The notes below the pieces were generated by a model that saw only the letters and a list, made by a program, of their open reading frames with translations, did not search any database and had not been told where the DNA came from. The translations under genes were made by a program, and so were the position numbers. DNA of 38,240 nt from Candidatus Kaiserbacteria bacterium CG10_big_fil_rev_8_21_14_0_10_56_12 (GTDB lineage: Bacteria; Patescibacteriota; Minisyncoccia; Phycocordibacterales; Phycocordibacteraceae), in NCBI GenBank assembly GCA_002773355.1, contig PFBL01000008.1, forward strand, positions 374 through 38,613, in the 5' to 3' direction. Below, in pieces: positions 7,189 through 15,609 of this stretch (its first letter is position 1; each line of letters opens with the position of its first letter).

Positions 7189-8820
7189 CTATGCCGTTGC
7201 GGTTGCGGGTTGTTGCGTGGGCGTTGCAGGCGCTACGGGAAACTCTGCGATGAACGTAGAACCCTTCCCTTCGCCCTCGCTTTCTGCACGGATGGTACCG
7301 CCGTGCGCCTCGGTAATGTTCTTGGCGATGTAGAGACCATATCCGGTGGAGTGCGCGTTCACCTTCTGCGAATCTTTGCCGTGCCCACCCTCGGTGAAGA
7401 GCCGCTTCTTGTCCTCGTCGGTGATCCCGATGCCAGAATCCTTGACCGCGAAGATAATACGACCATTCTCATTTTTAAGACTGACGGTAATCGTGCCAGC
7501 GGGCGTATAGTTGATGGCATTGTCTATGAGATTGCGTAGCACATGATCGGCGATCTGTGGCCCGTCTCCGACCATGGTATACGGCCCGGCATCGGTCGCG
7601 AACGTGAGCGTGAGACCCTTCTGCTCGGCACTGAGCTTGCCCTTCTCGACGGCTCCTGTAACGAGCGCCTTGAGGTCGAAGGGCGTTTTGGCATAGGTAA
7701 CGGTACCCTTCTTAAGATTCGACGCCTTCAAGATCTGGGCCACCGAATCAGCGCCAGAGCGACTCTCGAGCAAAGCTCGGGTCACAAAAGGCTTCAGTAC
7801 CTCAGGAAGAGCACCAAAATCACCATCAACAAGCGCGGAGAAGACCCCGGCGTCCTTGGTCAAAAATCCCTTCACTTCGTGCCCAATGAAGTGAATAAGG
7901 GTCTCCTGCCTCGCATTCGTTTCCGCTAGCTCATCACTCAAATTTTTCAAACTAAGCGTATCACGAACAATTCGAATGCTCCCCACCAAAACTATGGTGA
8001 ACGCAGTTACGTTTACGATAATGCCGCTCAGTTGAGTTGAAAACAATATGTTCACGAAACTAAAAACCGTCACCATGAAGCCGAGAAGTGCCGTCGTTAT
8101 TACTTTCAGATTAAACAAATGGTGCTTGTAAATTGCATAAAATGTCATGAAGATAAAGGGAAGCAAAAAAAGCGCCGCGAGAGGAATGAAACTACGGTTC
8201 GAAAAGACATTGGGAAGGACCACATTGAAAATAAGTAGCAGAATCGCCGTCACCGACATGCCAATAAGGAAAACGATTGATTTTGCGCGCTCCACGCTCT
8301 TCTCCTTAAGGGTGTGTAGGTAAAGAGTGGCCAATCCCGCTAAAAGGCAACCAAACGCGACCAGCATAAAAAACACTATGCCAAAGCTGGGAATCGCCCG
8401 GGTGACCTGACCGGGTGGCGCGAGTGGTTCGAGTCCTGAAAAAACTATTGGCGTTAGAGTCAGCAAGGATACTAGTGCTACGACCGGAAGCAAAATTCTG
8501 CGGTACCAGGCAGGCAGTGGTAAGTCATCATGCGGGAAAACATACGCAAGTTTGAAGAAGAAAAACGCGTACCATACTGACAGAAAAAGGTGGGTTCGGA
8601 GCGCCCACAGTGTCGCAGTGGCCGACGTGAAGCGGTATTCGAAGTAGTTAGAGGCGCTCCAAATCACATTGGCAAGCGAAAAAATAAAAAAGGTGCGATT
8701 AGTGATACTTCGCCTATTATTCAAATAGATGATAATGCCCAATAACGCGATACCAGATACAGACACACCAACCATTAGCAGATCAAAATTGATTTGCACC
8801 AGTTCAGTTATTGGGACCAT
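7189..8820 (-). CDS. 7TM-domain sensor histidine kinase (HK3)
   Basis: 543 aa from the chosen ATG at 8820, which sits 19 nt after the nitroreductase stop and gives a first TM helix at about residues 12-33. Longer in-frame starts run back into the nitroreductase gene. It has seven TM helices plus further hydrophobic segments (to about 285), then FIGHEVKGFLTKDAGVF with His314, NLIDNAINYTPAG, DSGIGITDEDKKRLFTEGGHG and STGYGLYIAKNI. The position of the phosphoacceptor His is almost identical in all three kinases. The C-terminal tail APATPTQQPATATA is unique to this copy. The short gap to the upstream enzymes indicates co-transcription, linking the kinases to the biosynthetic-looking genes. Confidence 0.87.
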   Translation of the reverse strand: MVPITELVQINFDLLMVGVSVSGIALLGIIIYLNNRRSITNRTFFIFSLANVIWSASNYFEYRFTSATATLWALRTHLFLSVWYAFFFFKLAYVFPHDDLPLPAWYRRILLPVVALVSLLTLTPIVFSGLEPLAPPGQVTRAIPSFGIVFFMLVAFGCLLAGLATLYLHTLKEKSVERAKSIVFLIGMSVTAILLLIFNVVLPNVFSNRSFIPLAALFLLPFIFMTFYAIYKHHLFNLKVITTALLGFMVTVFSFVNILFSTQLSGIIVNVTAFTIVLVGSIRIVRDTLSLKNLSDELAETNARQETLIHFIGHEVKGFLTKDAGVFSALVDGDFGALPEVLKPFVTRALLESRSGADSVAQILKASNLKKGTVTYAKTPFDLKALVTGAVEKGKLSAEQKGLTLTFATDAGPYTMVGDGPQIADHVLRNLIDNAINYTPAGTITVSLKNENGRIIFAVKDSGIGITDEDKKRLFTEGGHGKDSQKVNAHSTGYGLYIAKNITEAHGGTIRAESEGEGKGSTFIAEFPVAPATPTQQPATATA

Positions 8821-8839
8821 AAAATATATTTCATGTATA

Positions 8840-9910
8840 TCATGCAATTTCAACGATTTCGTGCAGAGGGAATCGGCCAGCCTTCGCCGTGGGAGGAACG
8901 GCTCGGCCGACACGCATAATGAATCCAAGATGCTTGTCGTCAGCATCCATAATTGCAGACGCCTCCTGAACTTGGGCAGCAATCATCTCCCGCTCTCGCC
9001 TCGTAAAAGGGCCCATGCCGTCGTTGGATATTTGTAGTGCTAAAAAAAGCATGCCGGTCAGAGGTTGGCAACTTAGACCAAGTGATGTTGCTGTAAGCCA
9101 GAACCGCTCGATAATCCTGCCCGCAGTGACAAAGTCGAGCGGTTCTGTGCCTGTCATAAGAAATCCAGCCATAGCAGCAGCAGTCCTATTAACTGACGCA
9201 TTCTGCGCTGCGACAACGCGGTTAAGACCCGCCTTACTCAAAATTTTCATTGCAGGCCAGTAACTAAGTAGCGCAAACATCTTTTCCGCGGGTGGCGGTA
9301 ATTCCAGTGTCTTTATATAGAATCCGACTTTCTTTGCATTGTCCTCTTCCTTGCTCCAGCTCACGTGAGTAAAGAAAAAATTGTGCAGTGTCCTGTTTCC
9401 AAGCATCACCTCTTCGTTAGTGGCGCCGATTCGTGCGAGTCTCTTCAGCGTGACTTGGTCGTCGACAAGCACCACGGCGCACCGTTCGTCGCCCACCGCC
9501 ACAAGAACGTTTCGCTCTGCCTTACTAAGTGGGCGAACATCATAAAGCTTGCGGTTTGAAACGCGCTCCTTAATCCAAGGTGCGAGCGGGTGAGGTTCAC
9601 GTTGGCATGATTCGAATGCGAGATTGGCAACGTGCCATTTATTTCTAGACGCGGGAAAATACTCGACATTTGCCATCAGCCCTTCTTTAGAAGCCGCAAT
9701 TGTCATGTTTTCTATCGCAGCACCATTTGCGAGGTACGACGATCGCTGGCCCCAACTATACGCCGATTGGTCTCGGTCTGGCAGAAGGTGCACCTCGACA
9801 GTGGTCCCTTGGCGAACAATAAAATGCCACGGTTGACAATTCTCGCCTGACGGGGCACTGTTGCCCGCTGTAAGAATCCTCTCAAGAGCCGGTGATAAAC
9901 CTTTGATCAT
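8840..9910 (-). CDS. Nitroreductase-family protein (Rv1355c C-terminal-like)
   Basis: 356 aa, longer than a typical 200-aa nitroreductase. The N-terminus has the flavin-binding SAPSGENCQPWHFIV (about residues 17-31). The C-terminal part has a helical FWLTATSLGLSCQPLTGM stretch like the region that completes the FMN site. FMN-dependent members reduce nitro groups or quinones, or oxidise rings such as azolines. It overlaps the ThiF-like gene by 4 nt (ATGA, 9907-9910). The pair has the domain order of the Rv1355c/MoeY-type fusion (ThiF then nitroreductase), here as two genes. No SD is needed if translation is coupled. Substrate unknown; redox tailoring of the ligase/E1 product is inferred. Confidence 0.82.
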   Translation of the reverse strand: MIKGLSPALERILTAGNSAPSGENCQPWHFIVRQGTTVEVHLLPDRDQSAYSWGQRSSYLANGAAIENMTIAASKEGLMANVEYFPASRNKWHVANLAFESCQREPHPLAPWIKERVSNRKLYDVRPLSKAERNVLVAVGDERCAVVLVDDQVTLKRLARIGATNEEVMLGNRTLHNFFFTHVSWSKEEDNAKKVGFYIKTLELPPPAEKMFALLSYWPAMKILSKAGLNRVVAAQNASVNRTAAAMAGFLMTGTEPLDFVTAGRIIERFWLTATSLGLSCQPLTGMLFLALQISNDGMGPFTRREREMIAAQVQEASAIMDADDKHLGFIMRVGRAVPPTAKAGRFPLHEIVEIA

Positions 9911-11082
9911 AGTCCAAATTTTCTGGCAAAGTCCTTTGTCATGTCGCGCCGCCTGGCAACCTCTCGAGCATCGTTGTATCCCTCCAGGAGTTTTTCGTCC
10001 AGCGATACAAGGGCTCGGTTGCTCTCTAGCGGTTGGCCGTTCAGTATTTTCCGCACGCAGTAGGCCACCGCTGCCCCGTTAATGAGCGCTGCGCCACCGA
10101 GCTGTGGCCACGACACGATCGTTTTGCCCATCTCTCCAAGGGATTGCTGCATCCTCTCTGTGATGTTTTCTGGACCAATGTGCTGGGTAATAGTACGTCC
10201 AATCGCGAATTTATCCAGGTTGACCAACTGCTGAAAACTCACAGAACCAAGTCTCCCGTGAAAGTAATCAGGTTGCGGATCAAGGTCGTACCGTTCAATG
10301 TCCACGACTGCATTATCACCATTGTCCGCGGCCATTACAACTGCAATTTTTCGTTTTTTTGACTCCTTTCTGATCAAAAACTTGAAGGCAATATTATCTA
10401 TTTCATCCACAACAATGTCCAAGTTGTCAAAGAATGAATTGATGTTGGCCTCCGTAATACCATCCGGATAAAGCTGTAGCTCCGCGTAGGGATTCATTTC
10501 ATAAATAGTCCTAGCCGCCATTTCAACTTTCAGCATACCGAGCCGGTCCGAACCCGCGAGCACGCGGTTCGTGTTCGAAAGTGCGAGCCTATCCATGTCC
10601 GCCAGTTTCATCCTCATTGCTCCACCGGACAACGTTAGAGCAAGCGCAACAGATGAGCCCACTGATAAGCCCGCTATACCGACCGTCGAGTTATAGAATT
10701 TCTCCTGTTCCTCCTTCGAAATTAAATTCTGGTTCCTCGCGGTACGAACCAGTTGATATTCATCTGCGGGCAAGACGTGGGTGACTAAGTGTCTCCATGG
10801 ATAGTATACCCATCGCCCATGGCCCCAGATCTCCCGCGTACGTGCAAGCCTCGCATAATGTGCCTGAAACGCTTCTTCAAAGCCTGGAGCGTACACCGTT
10901 GCGGGGTGCGTGATTCCAAAGAGTTCTCGTTGTTGTTCTTCAAAATCATCCACGAGTTGGCGAATGTCCCCTGAGCGTACAAGCCCCCTGAATCGCTCCT
11001 GATCGGTCCTTGTGGACAGATCCAAAATGCTGGGTTTTGAAGTGAGTTCCTCGTTCTTGATCGACTGAAACACATCATTCAT
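9907..11082 (-). CDS. ThiF/MoeB/HesA-like E1 adenylyltransferase-fold protein
   Basis: 391 aa. The first 120 residues are a helical extension. The E1 Rossmann domain has GIAGLSVGSSVAL (135-147, nucleotide loop) and ADMDRLALSNTNR (161-173), the typical Asp...Ser-Asn-x-Asn-Arg pattern. Family members adenylate a C-terminal carboxylate of a small protein or peptide. The CxxC zinc pairs of MoeB are not visible, and no clear catalytic Cys loop is seen, as in Rv1355c-like proteins. It lies 42 nt after the PaaK-like ligase stop and overlaps the nitroreductase start, so all three are probably one transcript. The partner substrate is unknown; no small ubiquitin-like protein is visible nearby. Confidence 0.82.
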   Translation of the reverse strand: MNDVFQSIKNEELTSKPSILDLSTRTDQERFRGLVRSGDIRQLVDDFEEQQRELFGITHPATVYAPGFEEAFQAHYARLARTREIWGHGRWVYYPWRHLVTHVLPADEYQLVRTARNQNLISKEEQEKFYNSTVGIAGLSVGSSVALALTLSGGAMRMKLADMDRLALSNTNRVLAGSDRLGMLKVEMAARTIYEMNPYAELQLYPDGITEANINSFFDNLDIVVDEIDNIAFKFLIRKESKKRKIAVVMAADNGDNAVVDIERYDLDPQPDYFHGRLGSVSFQQLVNLDKFAIGRTITQHIGPENITERMQQSLGEMGKTIVSWPQLGGAALINGAAVAYCVRKILNGQPLESNRALVSLDEKLLEGYNDAREVARRRDMTKDFARKFGL

Positions 11083-11124
11083 ATGATACAGATGCTAGCA
11101 TGCTCCTTCCACCCTAGGAATACC

Positions 11125-12648
11125 TTAAGAGCGAATAACCCATTTCTGCTTTATACCCGGTTTAAAATGAGTCGGATCCTCATTTGGCCAAAAAACAATC
11201 CTTGGATGAATGCGCTCTTTTAAGTGTGCGTGGTTATTGCTGTACTCCGCGTTCTTTTGGAGAAGCGAATCGAGCACCCTACGACCAACCTCTCGCTTTA
11301 GATCCTCGCTAGCCGTTTGCATTTTCTTAAGCTCCACGTTTACCTCCAGGAACTGGTTGTGTTGATCATCCGTAACGGTTTGTACGCTGAACTTGCCCGT
11401 TAAATAACCCTGCAGGGATTCGTTTTCTAGTGCGCTTCGAATGTGTTCGGGATATATGATGGCGCCATAAAGTTTTGTTGACAAATCGGAACGGGCGTAC
11501 ACATAAACGAACGGGAGTTTGCGCAAGCAAATTTTCGCGGCCCGTGCCTCACCATCCAGGTCGATCCCGTGCTCCCTAAAAAGAGCCTCAATTTCCGCAT
11601 AGGTAATGACGCCCCCATGGTCGCCAATCGCATATCGAATTAATGGCATCGCACTGTCCCCAGTAATAAGTACTTCGCCATCTGCGTTCGTTTCAAACGT
11701 CATATATGCTGGATGATACTGAGCAAGAGTGGGAAGCTTCGTTAGATTGCCGAATATCTTTTTGAACACGTCTTTATGCTTCAGAGCGAGCCTTCTAACC
11801 AGAATCGCGGTGGGAGTCTCATATGCCATTGCACCAATATCCGCTGTTCCATAAATGTTCAAGGTATCACGCAATATGTCTCTGATGCCTGCTTTTTGTG
11901 CGACATAATCTCTGTACTCCTCTGTAAACGATTCCGCGGCAAACATCAGCCTGATATTCAAGCTCCGAAGATCGATGTGTTCAGCCACTGCGTCGTCTAA
12001 AATGTCCTTAATAAAAGGCGGGTACCCGACGAGAATAGTTTGCTTAAATTTTGGGGCCAGCTCCTTCAGGCCCATTAGGATCTCCGTCTTGTTTACGCCG
12101 GCCGGAAGTATCGATAAAGGGTACCCTCTTTTGCTTGCTAACGCATATGCGCTAAACGTAAGGACCCCACCTATCCATACTCCCATGCCGAAGGCGATGA
12201 TTACCAATGTTGGTGTTTCAGAACTAGGAGGCATCAGTCCCTCAGACAGAAATTGCTCAATCAAGATAGAATACTCCAACTCTAAAGTCTCTGAGCGCTG
12301 AAAATAAGTGGCCTTGCCCGTGGAGCCGGACGTGGAGGAGAACACCGCTGGGCGGACCAGCGTGCCATCCCAGCAGACATCCTTGAGTTCGTGTGTTCTC
12401 AAGTAATTCGCCTTCGACATGACTGGAGCCGTCTTCTGGAAATCATCCCAAGTCTTTATGGTGCGGGGGTCCACTCCTTGATCGGCCAAAAATTGTTTGT
12501 ATGCGGGTACTCGCTCCGACGCTTTTTTAAACAACTTCAACGGATTGGTTCTTCGCATCTTCTCGAGCTGGTCGGCCGTGCCGTGTCGCATCAGCCAAAG
12601 AGCCCGTTCGGGTGATGTCGTCGAATGAAAAGGTTTTTTCTTGAACAT
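11125..12648 (-). CDS. PaaK-like adenylate-forming ligase (phenylacetate-CoA ligase / coenzyme F390 synthetase family)
   Basis: 507 aa. ANL-superfamily enzymes activate a carboxylic acid with ATP and pass the acyl-AMP to CoA, a carrier thiol or an amine. Seen: the phosphate loop SSTSGSTGKATYF (104-116), NIYGTADIGA (adenine/acid pocket), RYAIGDHGG and YARSDLSTKLYG (hinge region), and a C-terminal GIKQKWVIRS with the likely catalytic Lys. The N-terminal PAYKQFLADQG also fits PaaK-type proteins. The first ATG at 12648 follows the dehydrogenase stop by 9 nt, with TAATAC ending 6 nt upstream. The acid substrate cannot be read from sequence. Context suggests an amino- or keto-acid-derived or aryl substrate. 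Confidence 0.85.
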   Translation of the reverse strand: MFKKKPFHSTTSPERALWLMRHGTADQLEKMRRTNPLKLFKKASERVPAYKQFLADQGVDPRTIKTWDDFQKTAPVMSKANYLRTHELKDVCWDGTLVRPAVFSSTSGSTGKATYFQRSETLELEYSILIEQFLSEGLMPPSSETPTLVIIAFGMGVWIGGVLTFSAYALASKRGYPLSILPAGVNKTEILMGLKELAPKFKQTILVGYPPFIKDILDDAVAEHIDLRSLNIRLMFAAESFTEEYRDYVAQKAGIRDILRDTLNIYGTADIGAMAYETPTAILVRRLALKHKDVFKKIFGNLTKLPTLAQYHPAYMTFETNADGEVLITGDSAMPLIRYAIGDHGGVITYAEIEALFREHGIDLDGEARAAKICLRKLPFVYVYARSDLSTKLYGAIIYPEHIRSALENESLQGYLTGKFSVQTVTDDQHNQFLEVNVELKKMQTASEDLKREVGRRVLDSLLQKNAEYSNNHAHLKERIHPRIVFWPNEDPTHFKPGIKQKWVIRS

Positions 12649-12657
12649 GCGTGCGTA

Positions 12658-13713
12658 TTACTTGCTGACGAGCTTCTGCACCATATCGTCGGCAACACGG
12701 CTCGGGGGCAGGTCTAGCTCGTCGGATTTCTCGAGCAAATTCTTTACAGTCTTTTTCACATCATCAACGCGATGTGCGACTCGAGCTCTATTGTACCCGC
12801 CATCATGCAACTCGTCCACCACTGTTATCAAACCCCCGGCGTTAGCGATGTAGTCAGGCACATAGGTGATCCCCTCTTTTTTTAACAGATCGCCATCACT
12901 TGCCGTTGTCAATTGATTGTTCGCGGCACCGCACACAATTTTAGCCGATAGTTTTGAAATAGTCTGCGGTGATAGGTCTCCGCCAAGCGCACAAGGGGCA
13001 AACACGTCCATTTCTTGTAACATTATTTCATCGGGCGACACCAGTATTATTCCTGGCATCTCGTGTGTTGCCTGTCGTGCTTTGCCTTCGTCGATTTCAG
13101 CCGCTATGATCTGGGCGCCCGCGTCATAGAGCATTTTTGCGAGATTTATACCAACGTTGCCAAGCCCCTTGATCGCTATCGTGCGACCATTTATGCACTC
13201 CGAGCCGTAGACATGTTGCAGGGCCGCCTGTATCGACCGGTACACGCTCTGGGCAGCCCAATGCGCGGGCAACCCTCCGACAGACGGACGTCCAATGATG
13301 TTTTTTGACAGCGTGGAGAGCGTCACGATGTCCTCCTCCGTAATCCCGACATCTTCGCCGGTATAAAACACTGCCGCGAGGGCAGACAAGCGCCCTGCAT
13401 ATGCTTGCAGGTATTCCTTGCTCTTGTGAGCGGGCGATCCCTTCGCGTCTGCCGCTGCTATCAGCACCGCCTTGCCCCCTCCGTACGGCACTCCTGCAAG
13501 CGCGCATTTGTATGTCATCGCACGCGACAGCCGCAGTGCATCCCTCAGTGCGTCCTCTTCAGATTCATAGTGCGCAAAGCGCGTGCCCCCCACCGCAACG
13601 CCTGTGGTGGTGTTATGAATAGCAATGTAACCCCTCAGCCCTGTCTTTTTATCAAATATGCGTGCTATCAGCTCATGCTCGTCAAACTCTGGCAGACCCT
13701 CGACAGCAATCAT
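12658..13713 (-). CDS. Leu/Glu/Phe/Val dehydrogenase family enzyme
   Basis: 351 aa, the length of leucine/valine/phenylalanine dehydrogenases rather than the longer (about 420-450 aa) GDHs. It interconverts an L-amino acid and a 2-oxo acid with NAD(P). Seen: TTGVAVGGTRF, the substrate-binding MTYKCALAGVPYGGGKAV with Lys69 and catalytic Lys81, and the Rossmann IAIKGLGNVGINLAK (179-193). Substrate choice among branched or aromatic amino acids is not decidable here. An extended -10 TGG-TATAAT ends 8 nt before ATG, a likely leaderless start and the main promoter of the downstream ligase-ThiF-nitroreductase-kinase series. Such a gene next to an acid-activating ligase fits supply of an amino or keto acid. 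Confidence 0.9.
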   Translation of the reverse strand: MIAVEGLPEFDEHELIARIFDKKTGLRGYIAIHNTTTGVAVGGTRFAHYESEEDALRDALRLSRAMTYKCALAGVPYGGGKAVLIAAADAKGSPAHKSKEYLQAYAGRLSALAAVFYTGEDVGITEEDIVTLSTLSKNIIGRPSVGGLPAHWAAQSVYRSIQAALQHVYGSECINGRTIAIKGLGNVGINLAKMLYDAGAQIIAAEIDEGKARQATHEMPGIILVSPDEIMLQEMDVFAPCALGGDLSPQTISKLSAKIVCGAANNQLTTASDGDLLKKEGITYVPDYIANAGGLITVVDELHDGGYNRARVAHRVDDVKKTVKNLLEKSDELDLPPSRVADDMVQKLVSK

Positions 13714-13721
13714 AGTAGGTG

Positions 13722-13730
13722 ATTATACCA
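13722..13730 (-). promoter_or_regulatory. Extended -10 promoter of the dehydrogenase-ligase-kinase locus
   Basis: TGG-TATAAT on the minus strand, the best -10 in this part of the window, ending 8 nt before the dehydrogenase ATG at 13713. Confidence 0.6.
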
Positions 13731-13764
13731 CGCTGATACCTCGACTAACGACCTATGCTCGTTG

Positions 13765-14241
13765 TCACACCTCTTGATCTCTAATGCGCGACGCGAGTGT
13801 AGCGAGCTCCGCATCATCAGCGCGTCCAGAGTCGTGCGACGAGATGTAGCCTTGATACGTATCAAAATACGTATCAATGGTGGCCTTGTGCTGTTTCCAG
13901 TCGCCGGCCGCCGTCCCATGCATGGGGAAGAGTTTGGCGTGTGCATGGTCCACGCCAAAGCCCTCGAGGATCATCCCGGTGCGTCCCACGTCGTCGAAGG
14001 CGGCGTCGAGACGCTTCGCCACATTGCGCGCCGCGAGGACTAGGTTGCTTATCACAGCATCGGGCAGGGCGAAGATATAGCTCGGATAATGTGCCTTTGG
14101 CACCACCACAGAGAAGCCCTCCGTGTTTGGAAAGATGGAGAGGAACGCGAGGTGCTTCTCGTCCTCCCAGATTGTATGCGAGGGAGCGTCGCCCGACACA
14201 ATACGACAGAATATACAATCTTTCTCTCTGTTCATACTCAT
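13765..14241 (-). CDS. HIT-family nucleotide-binding hydrolase
   Basis: 158 aa. The family hydrolyses or transfers nucleoside phosphates (AMP-lysine, dinucleoside polyphosphates). It has the N-terminal zinc-type CIFCRIVSGDAPSHTIWED, the FLSIFPNTEGFSVVVPKAHYPS stretch and the histidine triad region GVDHAHAKLFPMH. The triad is H-x-H-x-K rather than H-x-H-x-H, with a later His, so the activity may be altered. ATG 14241 is used here; the second Met at 14235 (MNREKDCIF) is equally typical and lies 8 nt after a weak TACCCT box. It is 51 nt upstream of the dehydrogenase, which has its own promoter, so membership of the same operon is uncertain. Confidence 0.85.
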   Translation of the reverse strand: MSMNREKDCIFCRIVSGDAPSHTIWEDEKHLAFLSIFPNTEGFSVVVPKAHYPSYIFALPDAVISNLVLAARNVAKRLDAAFDDVGRTGMILEGFGVDHAHAKLFPMHGTAAGDWKQHKATIDTYFDTYQGYISSHDSGRADDAELATLASRIRDQEV

Positions 14242-14300
14242 CTAGGGTAACACGAGAGCCCCCGCTCGCGCCGACGATTGCATGTCGCTCAAGATTGTGG

Positions 14301-14306
14301 TACTAT
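14301..14306 (+). promoter_or_regulatory. -10 box of the 82-aa gene
   Basis: TACTAT preceded by TGG, ending 7 nt before ATG 14314; leaderless geometry. Confidence 0.45.
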
Positions 14307-14313
14307 CATGATC

Positions 14314-14562
14314 ATGAAGCTTCCCGATCTTGATCGTGCTCGAAGTGAGAAGTCGCTCACGTTCGGCCAATTTATGGCCGCATACAACGAGGAGCTGCCC
14401 GCCAGCTTCCCGCGCGTCTCTGCTCCCCTTCTGAAGGAGTTCAGGAAACTGCACGCCAATCTGTTTAAGGCGGGCAACAGGTGGTCTCTTGATCAGCATC
14501 GCAAGAAGGTTATGGACTGGCTCACGTCCCGTTCGTACGTTTCCGCTCCGGAACTACCATAA
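14314..14562 (+). CDS. Small basic hypothetical protein (82 aa)
   Basis: The start is placed at 14314 because TACTAT (14301-14306) ends 7 nt upstream; in-frame ATGs at 14308 and 14278 lie too close to or before the box. The product is soluble, helical and basic (LTFGQFMAAYNEEL, LKEFRKLHANLFKAGNRWSL, HRKKVMDWLTSR). It ends 15 nt before mltG, which has its own TATACT box. No family recognised. Helical basic proteins of this size in CPR genomes are often uncharacterised; nucleic-acid binding is possible but not shown. Confidence 0.65.
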   Translation: MKLPDLDRARSEKSLTFGQFMAAYNEELPASFPRVSAPLLKEFRKLHANLFKAGNRWSLDQHRKKVMDWLTSRSYVSAPELP

Positions 14563-14564
14563 GG

Positions 14565-14570
14565 TATACT
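14565..14570 (+). promoter_or_regulatory. -10 box of mltG
   Basis: TATACT ending 7 nt before GTG 14578. No SD is present between, which supports the GTG start and a leaderless message. Confidence 0.55.
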
Positions 14571-14577
14571 GACCCGT

Positions 14578-15603
14578 GTGAAGCAACCGCTACACACCAT
14601 TTTCGCGCACACCTTTAGGGTACTCACCGTGGTGACCGGTATCGGTGCTTTTCTCCTTGTCGTCGCCATGTCGTTCCCGGCCGTGCTGACATTCGACATC
14701 GCACGCAATCGCGACGCATCTGAGCAGACACCCTTCCCGGTTACGGTTGATCCGAAAAACAAGCTCATTGTTGAGGACGCGCAGGTAAATGCGCTCCTCG
14801 AAGGGAGCGACTCTCCGCTCCAGGCCGCGGCCGCGAATACCAGCAACCTAGTGGGTCGTCTCTTTACGCTACTAGCCGTAACGATCGCCGATGCACCATG
14901 GTATAAGAGCCTTGCCGCGGTTGACGCGCGCTTCGTCAACATCACACCCGGCATGCGCAAGGAGGAGGTCGCGAGCGCCTTCGGTCACGTGTTGGGATGG
15001 AACAGTGCGCAAAAGAAGGAGTTCCTGACGAAGGGTCCCTACGCCTCACTCCCCTTGCCCGAGGGATCGTATGCGCCGGGGGTCTATTCTGTGCCAGGAG
15101 ACTCGACCCCGCGGATAGTACAAGCACTGGTAAATGATCGGTTTTCGGCAGAGGTGCTCGCCCGATATAGCACCTCAACAGCGGCAATCGTTCCTCTCAA
15201 TGAGGCGCTCACTATCGCCTCTCTTATCGAGCGCGAGGCCGGCGGCCCCGACGACATGCGGCTTATATCGGGGATTATCTGGAATCGACTCTTTCTCGGG
15301 ATGCATTTGCAGATTGATGCGACCTTGCAATACGTAAAGGGTACCACCTCGAGCCGGTCCTGGTGGCCTACGCCGGTGCCCTCAGACCGGTCGCGTGCCT
15401 CAGCCTATAACACCTACATTCACGCCGGCCTGCCGCCCACACCCATCGCGAGCCCCTCGGTCGCATCAGTCATCGCGGCACTCAACCCGAAGAACACGCC
15501 GTGCCTGTTCTACTTTCATGATAGGGACGGTGGCTTCCATTGCTCTGTCACCTACACTGAGCACGTGCAGTTACTCAAAAAATATTACGGCCAGGGTAAA
15601 TAG
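14578..15603 (+). CDS. mltG: Endolytic murein transglycosylase MltG (YceG-like)
   Basis: 341 aa, GTG start fixed by the TATACT box 7 nt upstream. MltG cleaves nascent glycan strands at the outer face of the membrane and sets glycan length. Order: short cytoplasmic tail, one TM helix (about 12-38), a LysM-like part (ITPGMRKEEVASAF), then the catalytic region with ASLIEREAGG (Glu220 expected catalytic), GMHLQIDATLQY, YNTYIHAGLPPTPIASPS and GGFHCSVTYTEH. All hallmark motifs are present. With VanY-like, PAP2, DedA and the 3D-domain protein it makes this stretch rich in envelope functions. Confidence 0.95.
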   Translation: MKQPLHTIFAHTFRVLTVVTGIGAFLLVVAMSFPAVLTFDIARNRDASEQTPFPVTVDPKNKLIVEDAQVNALLEGSDSPLQAAAANTSNLVGRLFTLLAVTIADAPWYKSLAAVDARFVNITPGMRKEEVASAFGHVLGWNSAQKKEFLTKGPYASLPLPEGSYAPGVYSVPGDSTPRIVQALVNDRFSAEVLARYSTSTAAIVPLNEALTIASLIEREAGGPDDMRLISGIIWNRLFLGMHLQIDATLQYVKGTTSSRSWWPTPVPSDRSRASAYNTYIHAGLPPTPIASPSVASVIAALNPKNTPCLFYFHDRDGGFHCSVTYTEHVQLLKKYYGQGK

Positions 15604-15609
15604 ACGCGT

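Noticed and set aside
7189-8982. Longer HK3 start at 8982
   Set aside because: It would overlap most of the nitroreductase C-terminus by about 140 nt and adds a residue stretch unlike a kinase N-terminus.
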